DNA of 8,498 nt from Promethearchaeota archaeon (GTDB lineage: Archaea; Asgardarchaeota; Lokiarchaeia; Sigynarchaeales; SOKP01): the NCBI GenBank assembly GCA_030620005.1, contig JAUXAJ010000233.1, forward strand, positions 1-8,498, read 5' to 3'. A program made the translations under genes and the position numbers. The notes below the pieces were generated by a model. The model saw only the letters and a program-made list of their open reading frames with translations, made no database searches and was not told where the DNA came from. Each line of letters begins with the position of its first letter. The first letter of the stretch is position 1. Positions 1 to 5,595 of this stretch are shown here, piece by piece.

Positions 1-28
1 CCTTAACCTTCTAATTATTTATAAAATA

Positions 29-274
29 TTGGTAATATTTATAAAATTCCAAAATTTATTCCCAGGTAAAAAACAGAGAGATAAAGAATACGGGCATGTG
101 TTATTTACACTACATGCGTTCCTCGTGGAATACGGACATATCCCATTTACTAATCTGACGGGCCGTCCTTTGTACAATTATTTAATGAATGATGAAAGAA
201 AGAAAAAAATAGGGTATGGAATACCTGAAGGCAAGCGAATTCTCGTTCAAACCGTTCTAAGCGGCTATGAATAA
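29..274 (+). CDS. Small hypothetical protein, doubtful or partial
   Basis: I do not recognise this protein. The frame is open from position 2 of the window, so it may be the end of a gene that starts upstream; inside the window the first possible start is TTG at 29, with GTG at 98 as an alternative. The first 20 codons are very AT-rich and look non-coding, while about 80-270 is richer in G+C. The frame contains an in-frame 14-codon imperfect duplication (86-127 and 128-169) giving EYGHVLFT and EYGHIPFT, which favours a translated frame. No membrane segment or signal peptide is evident. A TATA-like stretch at 38-47 lies before GTG 98, but I see no good ribosome binding site. A T8 run follows the stop. 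It could equally be a decayed gene fragment. Confidence 0.3.
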   Translation: MVIFIKFQNLFPGKKQRDKEYGHVLFTLHAFLVEYGHIPFTNLTGRPLYNYLMNDERKKKIGYGIPEGKRILVQTVLSGYE

Positions 275-313
275 AAAAATAAATTTGATGATCACCTAAA
301 AGGACTCATACCC

Positions 314-331
314 AAAAATTTAATTTTTTTT
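314..331 (+). terminator. T-rich terminator after the first frame
   Basis: A run of eight Ts (324-331) ends the right arm of an imperfect inverted repeat. The left arm is 273-286 and the right arm 316-330, differing by one extra A. Oligo-T runs are the usual archaeal termination signal. It would end transcription from the left; its reverse complement is not T-rich in the sense needed for the gene at 361-663, so it is mainly a plus-strand signal. Confidence 0.4.
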
Positions 332-360
332 AATAATGCAATTTTAGCTTAGTGGAAATC

Positions 361-663
361 CTAACTAAGTCCAAGCATTGCTAACGCTTCTTTTGTTTCC
401 ATTAATGGTTCAATTTTGTACTTGAAACCCTCGACTATTCTGTACCCCGCATATCTGTTTGCTACTGATATCATTCCATCAAAATATTTATCGTTTGGAA
501 CTTCGTAAAGAGCGTAAACCTTTATATCACTATCTGCGACGACAAAAATGTTTATGCGTTTTACATAATCTGCTGTCTCAGGTAAACCCCCGGTAGTAAA
601 CGCCTTTCCAACATCCTCCGACTTATGAGGAGGAAATGTACTGGTAACTAAAATAAATGCCAT
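361..663 (-). CDS. Conserved-looking small protein, possible ferredoxin-like fold
   Basis: This 100-residue soluble protein is of unknown function. I chose ATG at 663 because a strong ribosome binding site, GAGAGGTG (673-680), lies 9 bases before it; an upstream in-frame GTG at 675 overlaps that site and would lack one. The predicted pattern is strand, helix, strand, strand, helix, strand: MAFILVTSTF, then a helix around 14-37, INIFVVADSDIKVYALYEVP (about 38-57), a helix around 60-70, then GYRIVEGFKYKIEPLMET. This resembles small dimeric alpha-beta barrel proteins, but the fold is only an inference from the pattern. There is no signal peptide, membrane segment or cysteine cluster. It is transcribed divergently from mtnA from its own TATA-like element, and nothing ties it to methionine salvage beyond adjacency. 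Confidence 0.75.
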   Translation of the reverse strand: MAFILVTSTFPPHKSEDVGKAFTTGGLPETADYVKRINIFVVADSDIKVYALYEVPNDKYFDGMISVANRYAGYRIVEGFKYKIEPLMETKEALAMLGLS

Positions 664-672
664 AATCAATTT

Positions 673-680
673 CACCTCTC
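673..680 (-). promoter_or_regulatory. Strong ribosome binding site deciding the start at 663
   Basis: On the minus strand this reads GAGAGGTG, 9 bases before ATG 663. It is one of only two clear Shine-Dalgarno sites in the window (the other is at 6231-6237) and argues against the GTG start at 675. Confidence 0.7.
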
Positions 681-702
681 TAATTAATATAAACTAATTA
701 TA

Positions 703-710
703 ATTTTATA
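703..710 (-). promoter_or_regulatory. TATA-like box for the 100-residue protein
   Basis: On the minus strand the sequence reads TATAAAAT. It lies about 40 bases before ATG 663, so transcription would start near 680, just ahead of the ribosome binding site. It is back to back with the mtnA promoter. Confidence 0.5.
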
Positions 711-743
711 GTTAAATTGGACTATTTATTTTGAATGTAAAAA

Positions 744-753
744 TTTATATATA
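744..753 (+). promoter_or_regulatory. TATA-like box for mtnA
   Basis: TTTATATATA lies about 55 bases before ATG 806 and would place the transcript start near 775-780, giving a leader of about 30 bases. A second candidate, TTTTTATAAG at about 774-783, would put the start close to 806 and make the mRNA nearly leaderless, which fits the absence of a ribosome binding site. Either element lies inside the upstream extension of the frame and so argues against a start at TTG 731. Confidence 0.45.
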
Positions 754-805
754 TTTTACTTTTCTTAAGCAGATTTTTATAAGTCTTGGAATATTCTTAG
801 TTATC

Positions 806-1825
806 ATGATTCCTTCCATTGAATGGGTTGAAAATAAAGTAAAGATGATAGATCAAACTTTATTGCCTCATGAGCTTGAATTTTTAGAGTTTGAAGATTA
901 TCGCGATGTGGCCACTTCAATTAAAGTGATGAATATTAGGGGTGCGCCAGCAATCGGAGTTGCGGCTGCGATGGGAATGGCGCTTGCGACCATGGAGTTT
1001 AAAAATCTTCCTAAAGATGAATTTCTTAAATCAATGGAAGAAGCCGCTAATCTCATTAGAAGTACGAGACCAACAGCTTCTAACTTGTTTTGGGCAGTTA
1101 ATAGGATTTGGAAAGTAATAAATTCCGCCCCAGACGCTCCTTCGACGATCTCTGAATTAGTTATAGAAGAAGTTCAAATCATGGCACAGGAAGATGTGAA
1201 TGTGAACAAAAGTATTGGTAAAAATGGAGCTGCGTTATTAGAGGATGGAAACATCGTGTTAACGCACTGCAACGCGGGTTCCTTAGCGACAGTTCAATAT
1301 GGTACGGCATTGGCTCCAATTAGGGCAGCAATAGAGCAAGGAAAAAAAATCAGCGTTATTTGCGATGAAACTAGACCAAGATTGCAAGGAGCCAGATTAA
1401 CGGCTTATGAACTTCATTACGATAAAATTCCTGTTAAAGTAATTTCTGACACATCATCTGGATTAATAATGAGCTTAGGAAAAATAGATAAAGTCATTGT
1501 AGGTACCGATCGCATAACTTCAGATGCCGTTTTTAATAAGATAGGAACGTACTTAGTAGCTTTAGCAGCAAAAGATAACGACATCCCTTTTTATGTTGCG
1601 GCCCCCACATCAACTCTTTCGCTCCAAGAGACCGTGGATGACGTCACAATTGAGCAAAGAGATAGCTCTGAAGTAAGTTGCGTTCTCGGTAAGGTCCAAA
1701 TCGTTCCCGATGGGGTAGAATGTTTAAATTACGCTTTTGATATCACTCCATTTAGACTAGTAACCGGTATAATAACAGAAGATGGCGTGTTCTCTCCTGA
1801 GGAACTCTTGAAGAAGTACAAATGA
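806..1825 (+). CDS. mtnA: S-methyl-5-thioribose-1-phosphate isomerase
   Basis: The enzyme converts methylthioribose 1-phosphate to methylthioribulose 1-phosphate (EC 5.3.1.23) in cytosolic methionine salvage. The 339-residue protein has the usual family length when started at ATG 806 (MIPSIEW); the open frame reaches TTG 731, but those 25 extra codons are hydrophobic, AT-rich and contain the promoter. Family motifs are in order: IDQTLLP (15-21), RGAPAIG (45-51), THCNAGSLAT with the expected catalytic Cys155, CDETRPRLQGARLTAYEL (186-203), VGTDRI with the expected catalytic Asp235, NKIGTY (244-249), and the C-terminal FDITPFRLVTGIITEDG. The segment before NKIGTY is SDAVF rather than the usual NGDVA-like sequence and is one residue shorter. 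Related archaeal families are ribose-1,5-bisphosphate isomerase and eIF2B-like proteins, but the Cys and Asp motifs and C-terminus fit MtnA best. No other salvage gene is nearby. Confidence 0.93.
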   Translation: MIPSIEWVENKVKMIDQTLLPHELEFLEFEDYRDVATSIKVMNIRGAPAIGVAAAMGMALATMEFKNLPKDEFLKSMEEAANLIRSTRPTASNLFWAVNRIWKVINSAPDAPSTISELVIEEVQIMAQEDVNVNKSIGKNGAALLEDGNIVLTHCNAGSLATVQYGTALAPIRAAIEQGKKISVICDETRPRLQGARLTAYELHYDKIPVKVISDTSSGLIMSLGKIDKVIVGTDRITSDAVFNKIGTYLVALAAKDNDIPFYVAAPTSTLSLQETVDDVTIEQRDSSEVSCVLGKVQIVPDGVECLNYAFDITPFRLVTGIITEDGVFSPEELLKKYK

Positions 1826-1868
1826 TTGATTTTAAAAACCAATTATCATTTTTATTAACAATTCTTAA

Positions 1869-1889
1869 CCACTTCCTAAAGAGAAGTGG
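1869..1889. terminator. Hairpin between the convergent mtnA and dus genes
   Basis: A perfect 7-bp stem (1869-1875 CCACTTC with 1883-1889 GAAGTGG) and a 7-base loop sit where the two convergent genes meet, overlapping the stop codon of the synthase gene. T-rich tracts lie on both sides: 1850-1857 for the plus-strand transcript and, on the minus strand, about 1834-1838. A two-way terminator is plausible, but hairpins are not required for archaeal termination. Confidence 0.4.
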
Positions 1890-2886
1890 ATTTCTTTTCC
1901 ATGTTAAATATAGATTCTAACGCATTTTTTAATCCTTTTAGATTTTTAGTTTTACTTAGTTCTCTCCTAATGTTAGCAGAATCCACAATATTTTTAGTTA
2001 ACCAAATCGCATTTCGTTTTAATTCAGTAAATTTGTATTTGTCATGATCAAAATGTAGATTTATGCCTACTAAGAATTCTTCAATCGATTGCTCGTATTT
2101 TTCTACGAAATATTTCATTTGCTCCATGCTATTATCAAAATTGATTTCTCTCCCTCGTGTTAGATATTCGTTAACCTGATTAAAAATTTTAGGATTGCCC
2201 ATTGATTCCCTTCCTATCATTAGCGCATCAACTTTAGTATGTTCTAAAAAATATTTAGCGAATTTTGGATTATTGATATCGCCATTTCCTACAATAGGGA
2301 TTGAGGTGGTTTTTTCCAATTTTTTTAAAGCTTCTAAATCCAACGTATCGTTTTCAAATCGATTCTTTACGGTTCGAGCGTGACTAGTCATGAAATCTAT
2401 CCCGGTATTATCAACAATTTTCCCTAATTCTTGAATCTTATCTGTATTTTCAAATCCTAATCGAGATTTTAAAGATATTGGTTTAGAGGAAAATTTTACC
2501 GCTGTTTTTAAAATTTCTTCTAATTTATTCAAGTCTTTTAATAAAAAACCCCCTTCGCTTGCGTTAATTGCTCTCTTAGAAGGACATCCCGCATTAATGT
2601 CTATAACATCAAAATTATAACTTTCAAGATATTCTATTGCTTTTTTTAAGGCTTCTAGATTAGATCCTATTAATTGGACGCTAATGGGTCGCTCTTCTTC
2701 AATCTTTATTAACTCGTGTTCGATTGATTTAGGATTTTCCATTAATCTTTTAGTGTATATCATGGGAACACAAACTAAACCTATTTCTTGAAAAGTTCTG
2801 CAGAACCTTCGAAATGGCGCGGAAGATACATTCTGCATTGGGGCCAAGAATAAATTATTGACTAAACTTAAAGATCCTAAATTCAT
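1876..2886 (-). CDS. dus: tRNA-dihydrouridine synthase
   Basis: This FMN-dependent flavoprotein would reduce uridine to dihydrouridine in the tRNA D-loop using NADPH. The 336-residue protein has a TIM barrel followed by a helical tRNA-binding domain. Visible motifs are APM (15-17, FMN binding), QLIGSN (71-76), DINAGCPS (96-103) with the expected catalytic Cys101, EGGFLLKDL (111-119), LKSRLG (139-144, the flavin and phosphate Lys/Arg), HAR (169-171), NGDI (201-204) and MIGRESMGNP (223-232). The C-terminal part (about 250-336) is Lys-rich and helical, as expected for the RNA-binding domain. The start at ATG 2886 gives MNLGSLSLVNNLFLAPM, the normal distance to APM. There is no clear ribosome binding site, so translation probably relies on a short leader. 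It converges with mtnA. The position in tRNA that is modified cannot be told from sequence. Confidence 0.93.
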   Translation of the reverse strand: MNLGSLSLVNNLFLAPMQNVSSAPFRRFCRTFQEIGLVCVPMIYTKRLMENPKSIEHELIKIEEERPISVQLIGSNLEALKKAIEYLESYNFDVIDINAGCPSKRAINASEGGFLLKDLNKLEEILKTAVKFSSKPISLKSRLGFENTDKIQELGKIVDNTGIDFMTSHARTVKNRFENDTLDLEALKKLEKTTSIPIVGNGDINNPKFAKYFLEHTKVDALMIGRESMGNPKIFNQVNEYLTRGREINFDNSMEQMKYFVEKYEQSIEEFLVGINLHFDHDKYKFTELKRNAIWLTKNIVDSANIRRELSKTKNLKGLKNALESIFNMEKKSTSL

Positions 2887-2935
2887 TTTATTTTTCTTAA
2901 ATTTAACCAGCTGTTTTACAAATTATAACCAAGAA

Positions 2936-2947
2936 ATTTTTTATAAA
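2936..2947 (-). promoter_or_regulatory. TATA-like box for the dihydrouridine synthase
   Basis: The minus strand reads ATTTATAAAAAA, centred about 55 bases before ATG 2886. This predicts a transcript start near 2917 and a leader of about 30 bases. Confidence 0.45.
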
Positions 2948-2962
2948 TCATTCTTTATCTTA

Positions 2963-2972
2963 ATTATAAAAG
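2963..2972 (+). promoter_or_regulatory. TATA-like box for the gene at 3027
   Basis: ATTATAAAAG would place a transcript start near 2996-3000, about 27-30 bases before the presumed ACG start at 3027. The ribosome-binding-like GAGTGG (3014-3019) lies between them, 7 bases before 3027. A second TATA-like stretch lies at 3004-3012 but would start transcription after 3027. Confidence 0.35.
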
Positions 2973-3026
2973 AATTATCAATTTTAAATTAATATTATCA
3001 GAAATTATAAAAAGAGTGGAATTAAC

Positions 3027-3527
3027 ACGTCTGAATTCGTAAGGGAATATAATTTTAAAAAAGCACCAAAAGAAATCACTTACCTTAATGGAGAACCCTT
3101 TAAGTTAACTGCTGATTTTGTGTTTTATCACAATAAGAATAGCTTTAGAAAGGAACTGAATCGTCTTCAATATCTTTTTCGAGATTATTTAAAAAATCCG
3201 CTTGTTGCTTCTGGTATTAGGGACACGTATATTGATATAGATTATACAAATGAATTTTTAATCGTGTTATTTACTAATGCAGAAGTCGTTAAAGAAACTA
3301 ATAACATATTAAAAAATTACTTGAGCGTGGATATTAATCCTGGTTGTTATTATATTGAAACCACTTCAAAATACGTGCTACTTTTAACAAAGGATATGGA
3401 TGGAATAACCTCCGGCATAGAAATGATGGAAAATTTCTTGAAACAAACTTTAGATGACTACTTTAATCAAAAATGTTTTGACGATTACATAAAAATTCGA
3501 CCTTTTAAAATGCTTGGTTGTTCTTAA
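3027..3527 (+). CDS. GH20-like accessory domain, truncated, no standard start
   Basis: The frame codes for 166 residues, and protein-like sequence clearly extends upstream of the first GTG (3120): SEFVREYNFKKAPKEITYLN precedes it. No ATG, GTG or TTG lies in frame between the upstream stop and 3120. The best-placed start is ACG at 3027, 7 bases after GAGTGG; this looks like a former ATG. ATT 3021, or a frameshift from GTG 3016, are alternatives. The C-terminal half (GCYYIETTSKYVLLLTKDMD, then GITSGIEMMENFLKQTL and DYIKIRPFKMLG) resembles the zincin-like domain that precedes the TIM barrel in GH20 hexosaminidases and GH84-type enzymes. The chain stops just where the first barrel strand should begin, so no catalytic residues remain. 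I read it as a remnant of a larger glycosidase, or a stand-alone carbohydrate-binding domain. The family assignment rests on motif resemblance only. Confidence 0.55.
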   Translation, partial: TSEFVREYNFKKAPKEITYLNGEPFKLTADFVFYHNKNSFRKELNRLQYLFRDYLKNPLVASGIRDTYIDIDYTNEFLIVLFTNAEVVKETNNILKNYLSVDINPGCYYIETTSKYVLLLTKDMDGITSGIEMMENFLKQTLDDYFNQKCFDDYIKIRPFKMLGCS

Positions 3528-3544
3528 TTTGTCCATATTATAGA

Positions 3545-3569
3545 AAGAGAAAAGAACGCGTATTCTCTT
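3545..3569. repeat. Inverted repeat after the truncated glycosidase-like gene
   Basis: AAGAGAA (3545-3551) and TTCTCTT (3563-3569) form a perfect 7-bp stem with an 11-base loop, 17 bases after the stop at 3527. It has no T-run behind it. It may be a 3'-end hairpin or a scar of a deletion. I tested it for a bulge-helix-bulge arrangement and found none. Confidence 0.35.
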
Positions 3570-3703
3570 GACATTTAATACTATAAAATGTAAAATAGAA
3601 TGATAATTATAAAGATGAATTCTGAATAAGGAGAAAACTAGGCACGTCGAAATCTTTTTAGGATATACAGCAAAAAACGGTTCGTTCATTTTTTAGGATT
3701 AAT

Positions 3704-3717
3704 TTTATTTAAATAAA
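3704..3717. repeat. 14-bp perfect palindrome, copy 1
   Basis: TTTATTTAAATAAA lies 20 bases beyond the stop of the phosphorylase gene. The same palindrome plus a following T recurs at 5525-5538, before the start of that gene. In such AT-rich spacers coincidence is possible. Confidence 0.4.
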
Positions 3718-3737
3718 TCTTCAAAAATTGTTTTTAT

Positions 3738-4820
3738 TTATCTTTTATAACGCCACGCTTTTTGCTTTTTTAACTTATAAGCCTTTTTGGCGTACTCCTT
3801 CACCATGCGATGGGTGTTAAAGAAAGCTGCCAAAGATATCGCGTTTTTTTGCCTGAAAATCCACTCGTCGTGGTCAAGATATATTGGGATCATTTCATTT
3901 TCAAAGATCTCGTAGATATAATTAGAATCAACGTCCCATTTGTTTTCTATTGCTGTAGGATCTGAATCGTCAGGCCCAATGGCCCATCCCGCCATTGGAT
4001 TCATTTTGTAACCTTCAAGCCACCATCCATCTAAAACACTAAAATTTAAAACGCCATTCAACGCTGCTTTCATGCCTGAAGTGCCGGAAGCCTCGCGATA
4101 TCTATTTGGCGTGTTCAACCAGACATCAACTCCTGAAACTAGCATGTGAGAAAGATCCATGTTGTAATTCTCCATTAGTACAACCTTAACGCCATATTTC
4201 TGGTATAAATATTCACCCGCTTCATAAATTTTTTTAATGCTATCCTTTCCCATTTGATCCTTCGGGTGGGCTTTCCCAGCAAAAATAAACTGGATTTTCC
4301 CCTTGCAAATCTTTCCCAATCGATCTATATCGTGAAATAAGAGTGTTGCTCTCTTATACGTAGCGAACCTGCGTGCAAATCCTACTGTTAATAATTCTTC
4401 GTCTAACAAATTCCAACTATGACCCTTTTGATAACTTATCAAGTTAAATTTATTTTCAATGTGAGCGTCGAATAGCTCCAAATCGTCAAGTTCTATCGCA
4501 TTTTGAAGTATGGAGGGATTGGACCTCCAATTTGGCCATTTTCTGGCAAATAATTTTCTAATTGGTTTGGAAACCCAGAACGGCAGGTGCACTCCATTAG
4601 TAATATAATCGATTTCGTAACCAGGGAACATTTTACTTGAAATATCACCGTGCTTCTTTGCCACGCCGTTTCTATATCTTGAAAGATTCATCGCTAAACA
4701 TGTCATGTTCAATTGCCCGTTATCGTCACCAAGCTTTCTGATTTCTTGAGGAAAGCGATCGTTAAATACTTTATCTACCAAACCTTGATCAAAACGGTCG
4801 TGTCCTGCTGGAACTGGCGT
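3738..4820 (-). CDS. glgP: Alpha-glucan phosphorylase, exon 2 (catalytic half)
   Basis: This is the C-terminal part (residues 214-573) of a GT35 phosphorylase, which releases glucose 1-phosphate from glycogen or maltodextrin using pyridoxal phosphate. Read from 4820 it begins TPVPAGHDRFDQGLVDK, the continuation of the THTPVPAG motif. Further motifs are TNGVH (287-291), VGFARRFATYKR (359-370), FAGKAHPKD (393-401), GVDVWLNTP (443-451), EASGTSGMK (456-464, with the expected pyridoxal-phosphate Lys464), LDGWWLEGY (476-484) and GWAIG (491-495). A start at TTG 4781 would make a separate protein lacking the N-terminal domain, and no ribosome binding site or promoter precedes it. The spliced protein of 573 residues matches the short archaeal form of the family, without the long N-terminal extension of some bacterial homologues. 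Every catalytic motif is intact, which argues against a pseudogene. Confidence 0.9.
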   Translation of the reverse strand, partial: TPVPAGHDRFDQGLVDKVFNDRFPQEIRKLGDDNGQLNMTCLAMNLSRYRNGVAKKHGDISSKMFPGYEIDYITNGVHLPFWVSKPIRKLFARKWPNWRSNPSILQNAIELDDLELFDAHIENKFNLISYQKGHSWNLLDEELLTVGFARRFATYKRATLLFHDIDRLGKICKGKIQFIFAGKAHPKDQMGKDSIKKIYEAGEYLYQKYGVKVVLMENYNMDLSHMLVSGVDVWLNTPNRYREASGTSGMKAALNGVLNFSVLDGWWLEGYKMNPMAGWAIGPDDSDPTAIENKWDVDSNYIYEIFENEMIPIYLDHDEWIFRQKNAISLAAFFNTHRMVKEYAKKAYKLKKQKAWRYKR

Positions 4821-4850
4821 TTACGCCCTTTTAGGAGATGCCTAAAAAGT
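4821..4850 (-). other. Probable 30-nt bulge-helix-bulge intron in glgP mRNA
   Basis: The insert separates the His codon (4851-4853) from the Thr codon (4818-4820) of THTPVPAG, adds exactly ten codons and contains in-frame TAG (4842-4844) and TAA (4821-4823). The minus-strand RNA can form a 9-bp intron stem, 4841-4849 with 4827-4835 (one G-U pair, loop CATCT). Next come a 3-nt bulge ATA (4850-4852), a 4-bp helix ACGC (4853-4856) with GCGU (4823-4826), and a 3-nt bulge AAA (4820-4822). Cutting after the second base of each bulge excises precisely 4821-4850 and joins CAT to ACG. This is the substrate shape of the archaeal tRNA-splicing endonuclease. The outer exon helix is weak: two G-C pairs (4857-4819, 4858-4818), then mismatches. 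Boundaries could slide by two bases because AC occurs at both ends, with the same product. Confidence 0.8.
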
Positions 4851-5489
4851 ATGCGTCGTAAACACGACTTTTTCTTTGACTTTTTCTATTTCTCCCAATT
4901 CATTGTATAGTTCAAGAGTTGCAAAAGCGCCGTGCCCCTCGTTAATATGGTACGTTTCTATGTTATTATAGCCTAATGAGTTTAAGAGTTTTACTCCACC
5001 TATACCTAAAACCATTTCTTGCACTATTCTATTCCATCGGCTTGTAGAATCGTAAAGGGAATCAGTCATGTATTTCATCCATAATTCGTTTCCTTCCACG
5101 TCCGTTGTTAGTAAGTATATGGGAATTATATGATCAGACTGCCCTATAACATTATACGTCCAAGCAGAGACTTTAATATCCTTATCTTCAATTTTGACTG
5201 AAATTGGCTTATCAACTCGATCGAACTCGTAGTAAAAATTCCATTCAATCTTCTTTTCTCTTTGCTCTCCTGCTTCGTTAAACAATTGATAGAAATATCC
5301 CGAGGAATAACATAAACAAATTCCTACCATTGGTATTTCCAAATCTGCTGCAGATCTTACGGTATCTCCCGAAAGTACTCCCAAGCCTCCACTATAAGTC
5401 GGTATGTTAGAATCGAGTGCTATCTCCATTGAGATATAGGCTATACTAGTATCTTCATTCAGATTTTGCTTAAATTCCATCTTTTTCAC
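4851..5489 (-). CDS. glgP: Alpha-glucan phosphorylase, exon 1 (N-terminal half)
   Basis: This holds residues 1-213 of the phosphorylase. Visible family motifs are IAYISMEIALD (16-26), YSGGLGVLSGD (32-42), GYFYQ (64-68), HINEGHGAF (181-189) and VVFTTH (208-213), in the order of the short GT35 type. Without splicing the frame stops at TAG 4842-4844 after only two more codons, giving a 215-residue protein with no pyridoxal-phosphate site. The frame opens at GTG 5489, but ATG at 5480 is the more likely start: it leaves MEFKQNLNEDTSIAYISME, and a weak GTGA precedes it. The promoter probably lies in the AT-rich spacer, with the palindrome at 5525-5538 or an AT-rich stretch near 5503-5515 as the TATA element. 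A T11 run separates it from the hydrolase gene upstream, so it appears to be its own transcription unit. Storage-glucan breakdown is the expected role. Confidence 0.9.
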
Positions 5490-5524
5490 GCAAAAATTTG
5501 TATTTAATATAATTGTATTGCTTG

Positions 5525-5538
5525 TTTATTTAAATAAA
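5525..5538. repeat. 14-bp perfect palindrome, copy 2, before glgP
   Basis: TTTATTTAAATAAA is identical to 3704-3717 and lies about 45 bases before ATG 5480. It could act as the TATA element of glgP or as a regulator site; the sequence does not decide between them. Confidence 0.4.
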
Positions 5539-5568
5539 TATCTGTAATAAATACTTAAAAAATATATC

Positions 5569-5579
5569 AAAAAAAAAAA
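5569..5579 (-). terminator. T11 terminator after the metal hydrolase gene
   Basis: On the minus strand an uninterrupted run of eleven Ts starts 17 bases after the stop at 5596, flanked by GATATC and GATATA. A T-run of this length is a strong archaeal terminator and closes the hydrolase transcript before glgP. Confidence 0.65.
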
Positions 5580-5595
5580 GATATCTGTTAATATT

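Noticed and set aside
2195..2383. Plus-strand 62-codon frame opposite dus
   Set aside because: It is a shadow of conserved synthase motifs (HAR, NGDI, IGR) on the other strand.
3450..3689. Minus-strand 79-codon frame
   Set aside because: It overlaps the end of the glycosidase-like frame, has no ribosome binding site, and its translation is a low-complexity antisense mixture.
4821..4850. Translational bypassing (hop) or simple frameshift error in glgP
   Set aside because: The insert is a multiple of three, so a frameshift does not apply. A hop usually needs matching take-off and landing codons, here ACT and ACG, and would not explain the exact 3-4-3 bulge-helix-bulge geometry. It stays as a weaker alternative.
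4713..4910. Plus-strand 65-codon frame across the intron region
   Set aside because: It is antisense to conserved phosphorylase motifs and to the intron stem, with no start signals.
3738..5489. Two independent adjacent genes for the two phosphorylase halves
   Set aside because: The second half would start at TTG 4781 with no promoter or ribosome binding site. The coding sequence TPVPAGHDRFDQG upstream of 4781 belongs to the family and continues exactly from exon 1 once the 30 bases are removed.
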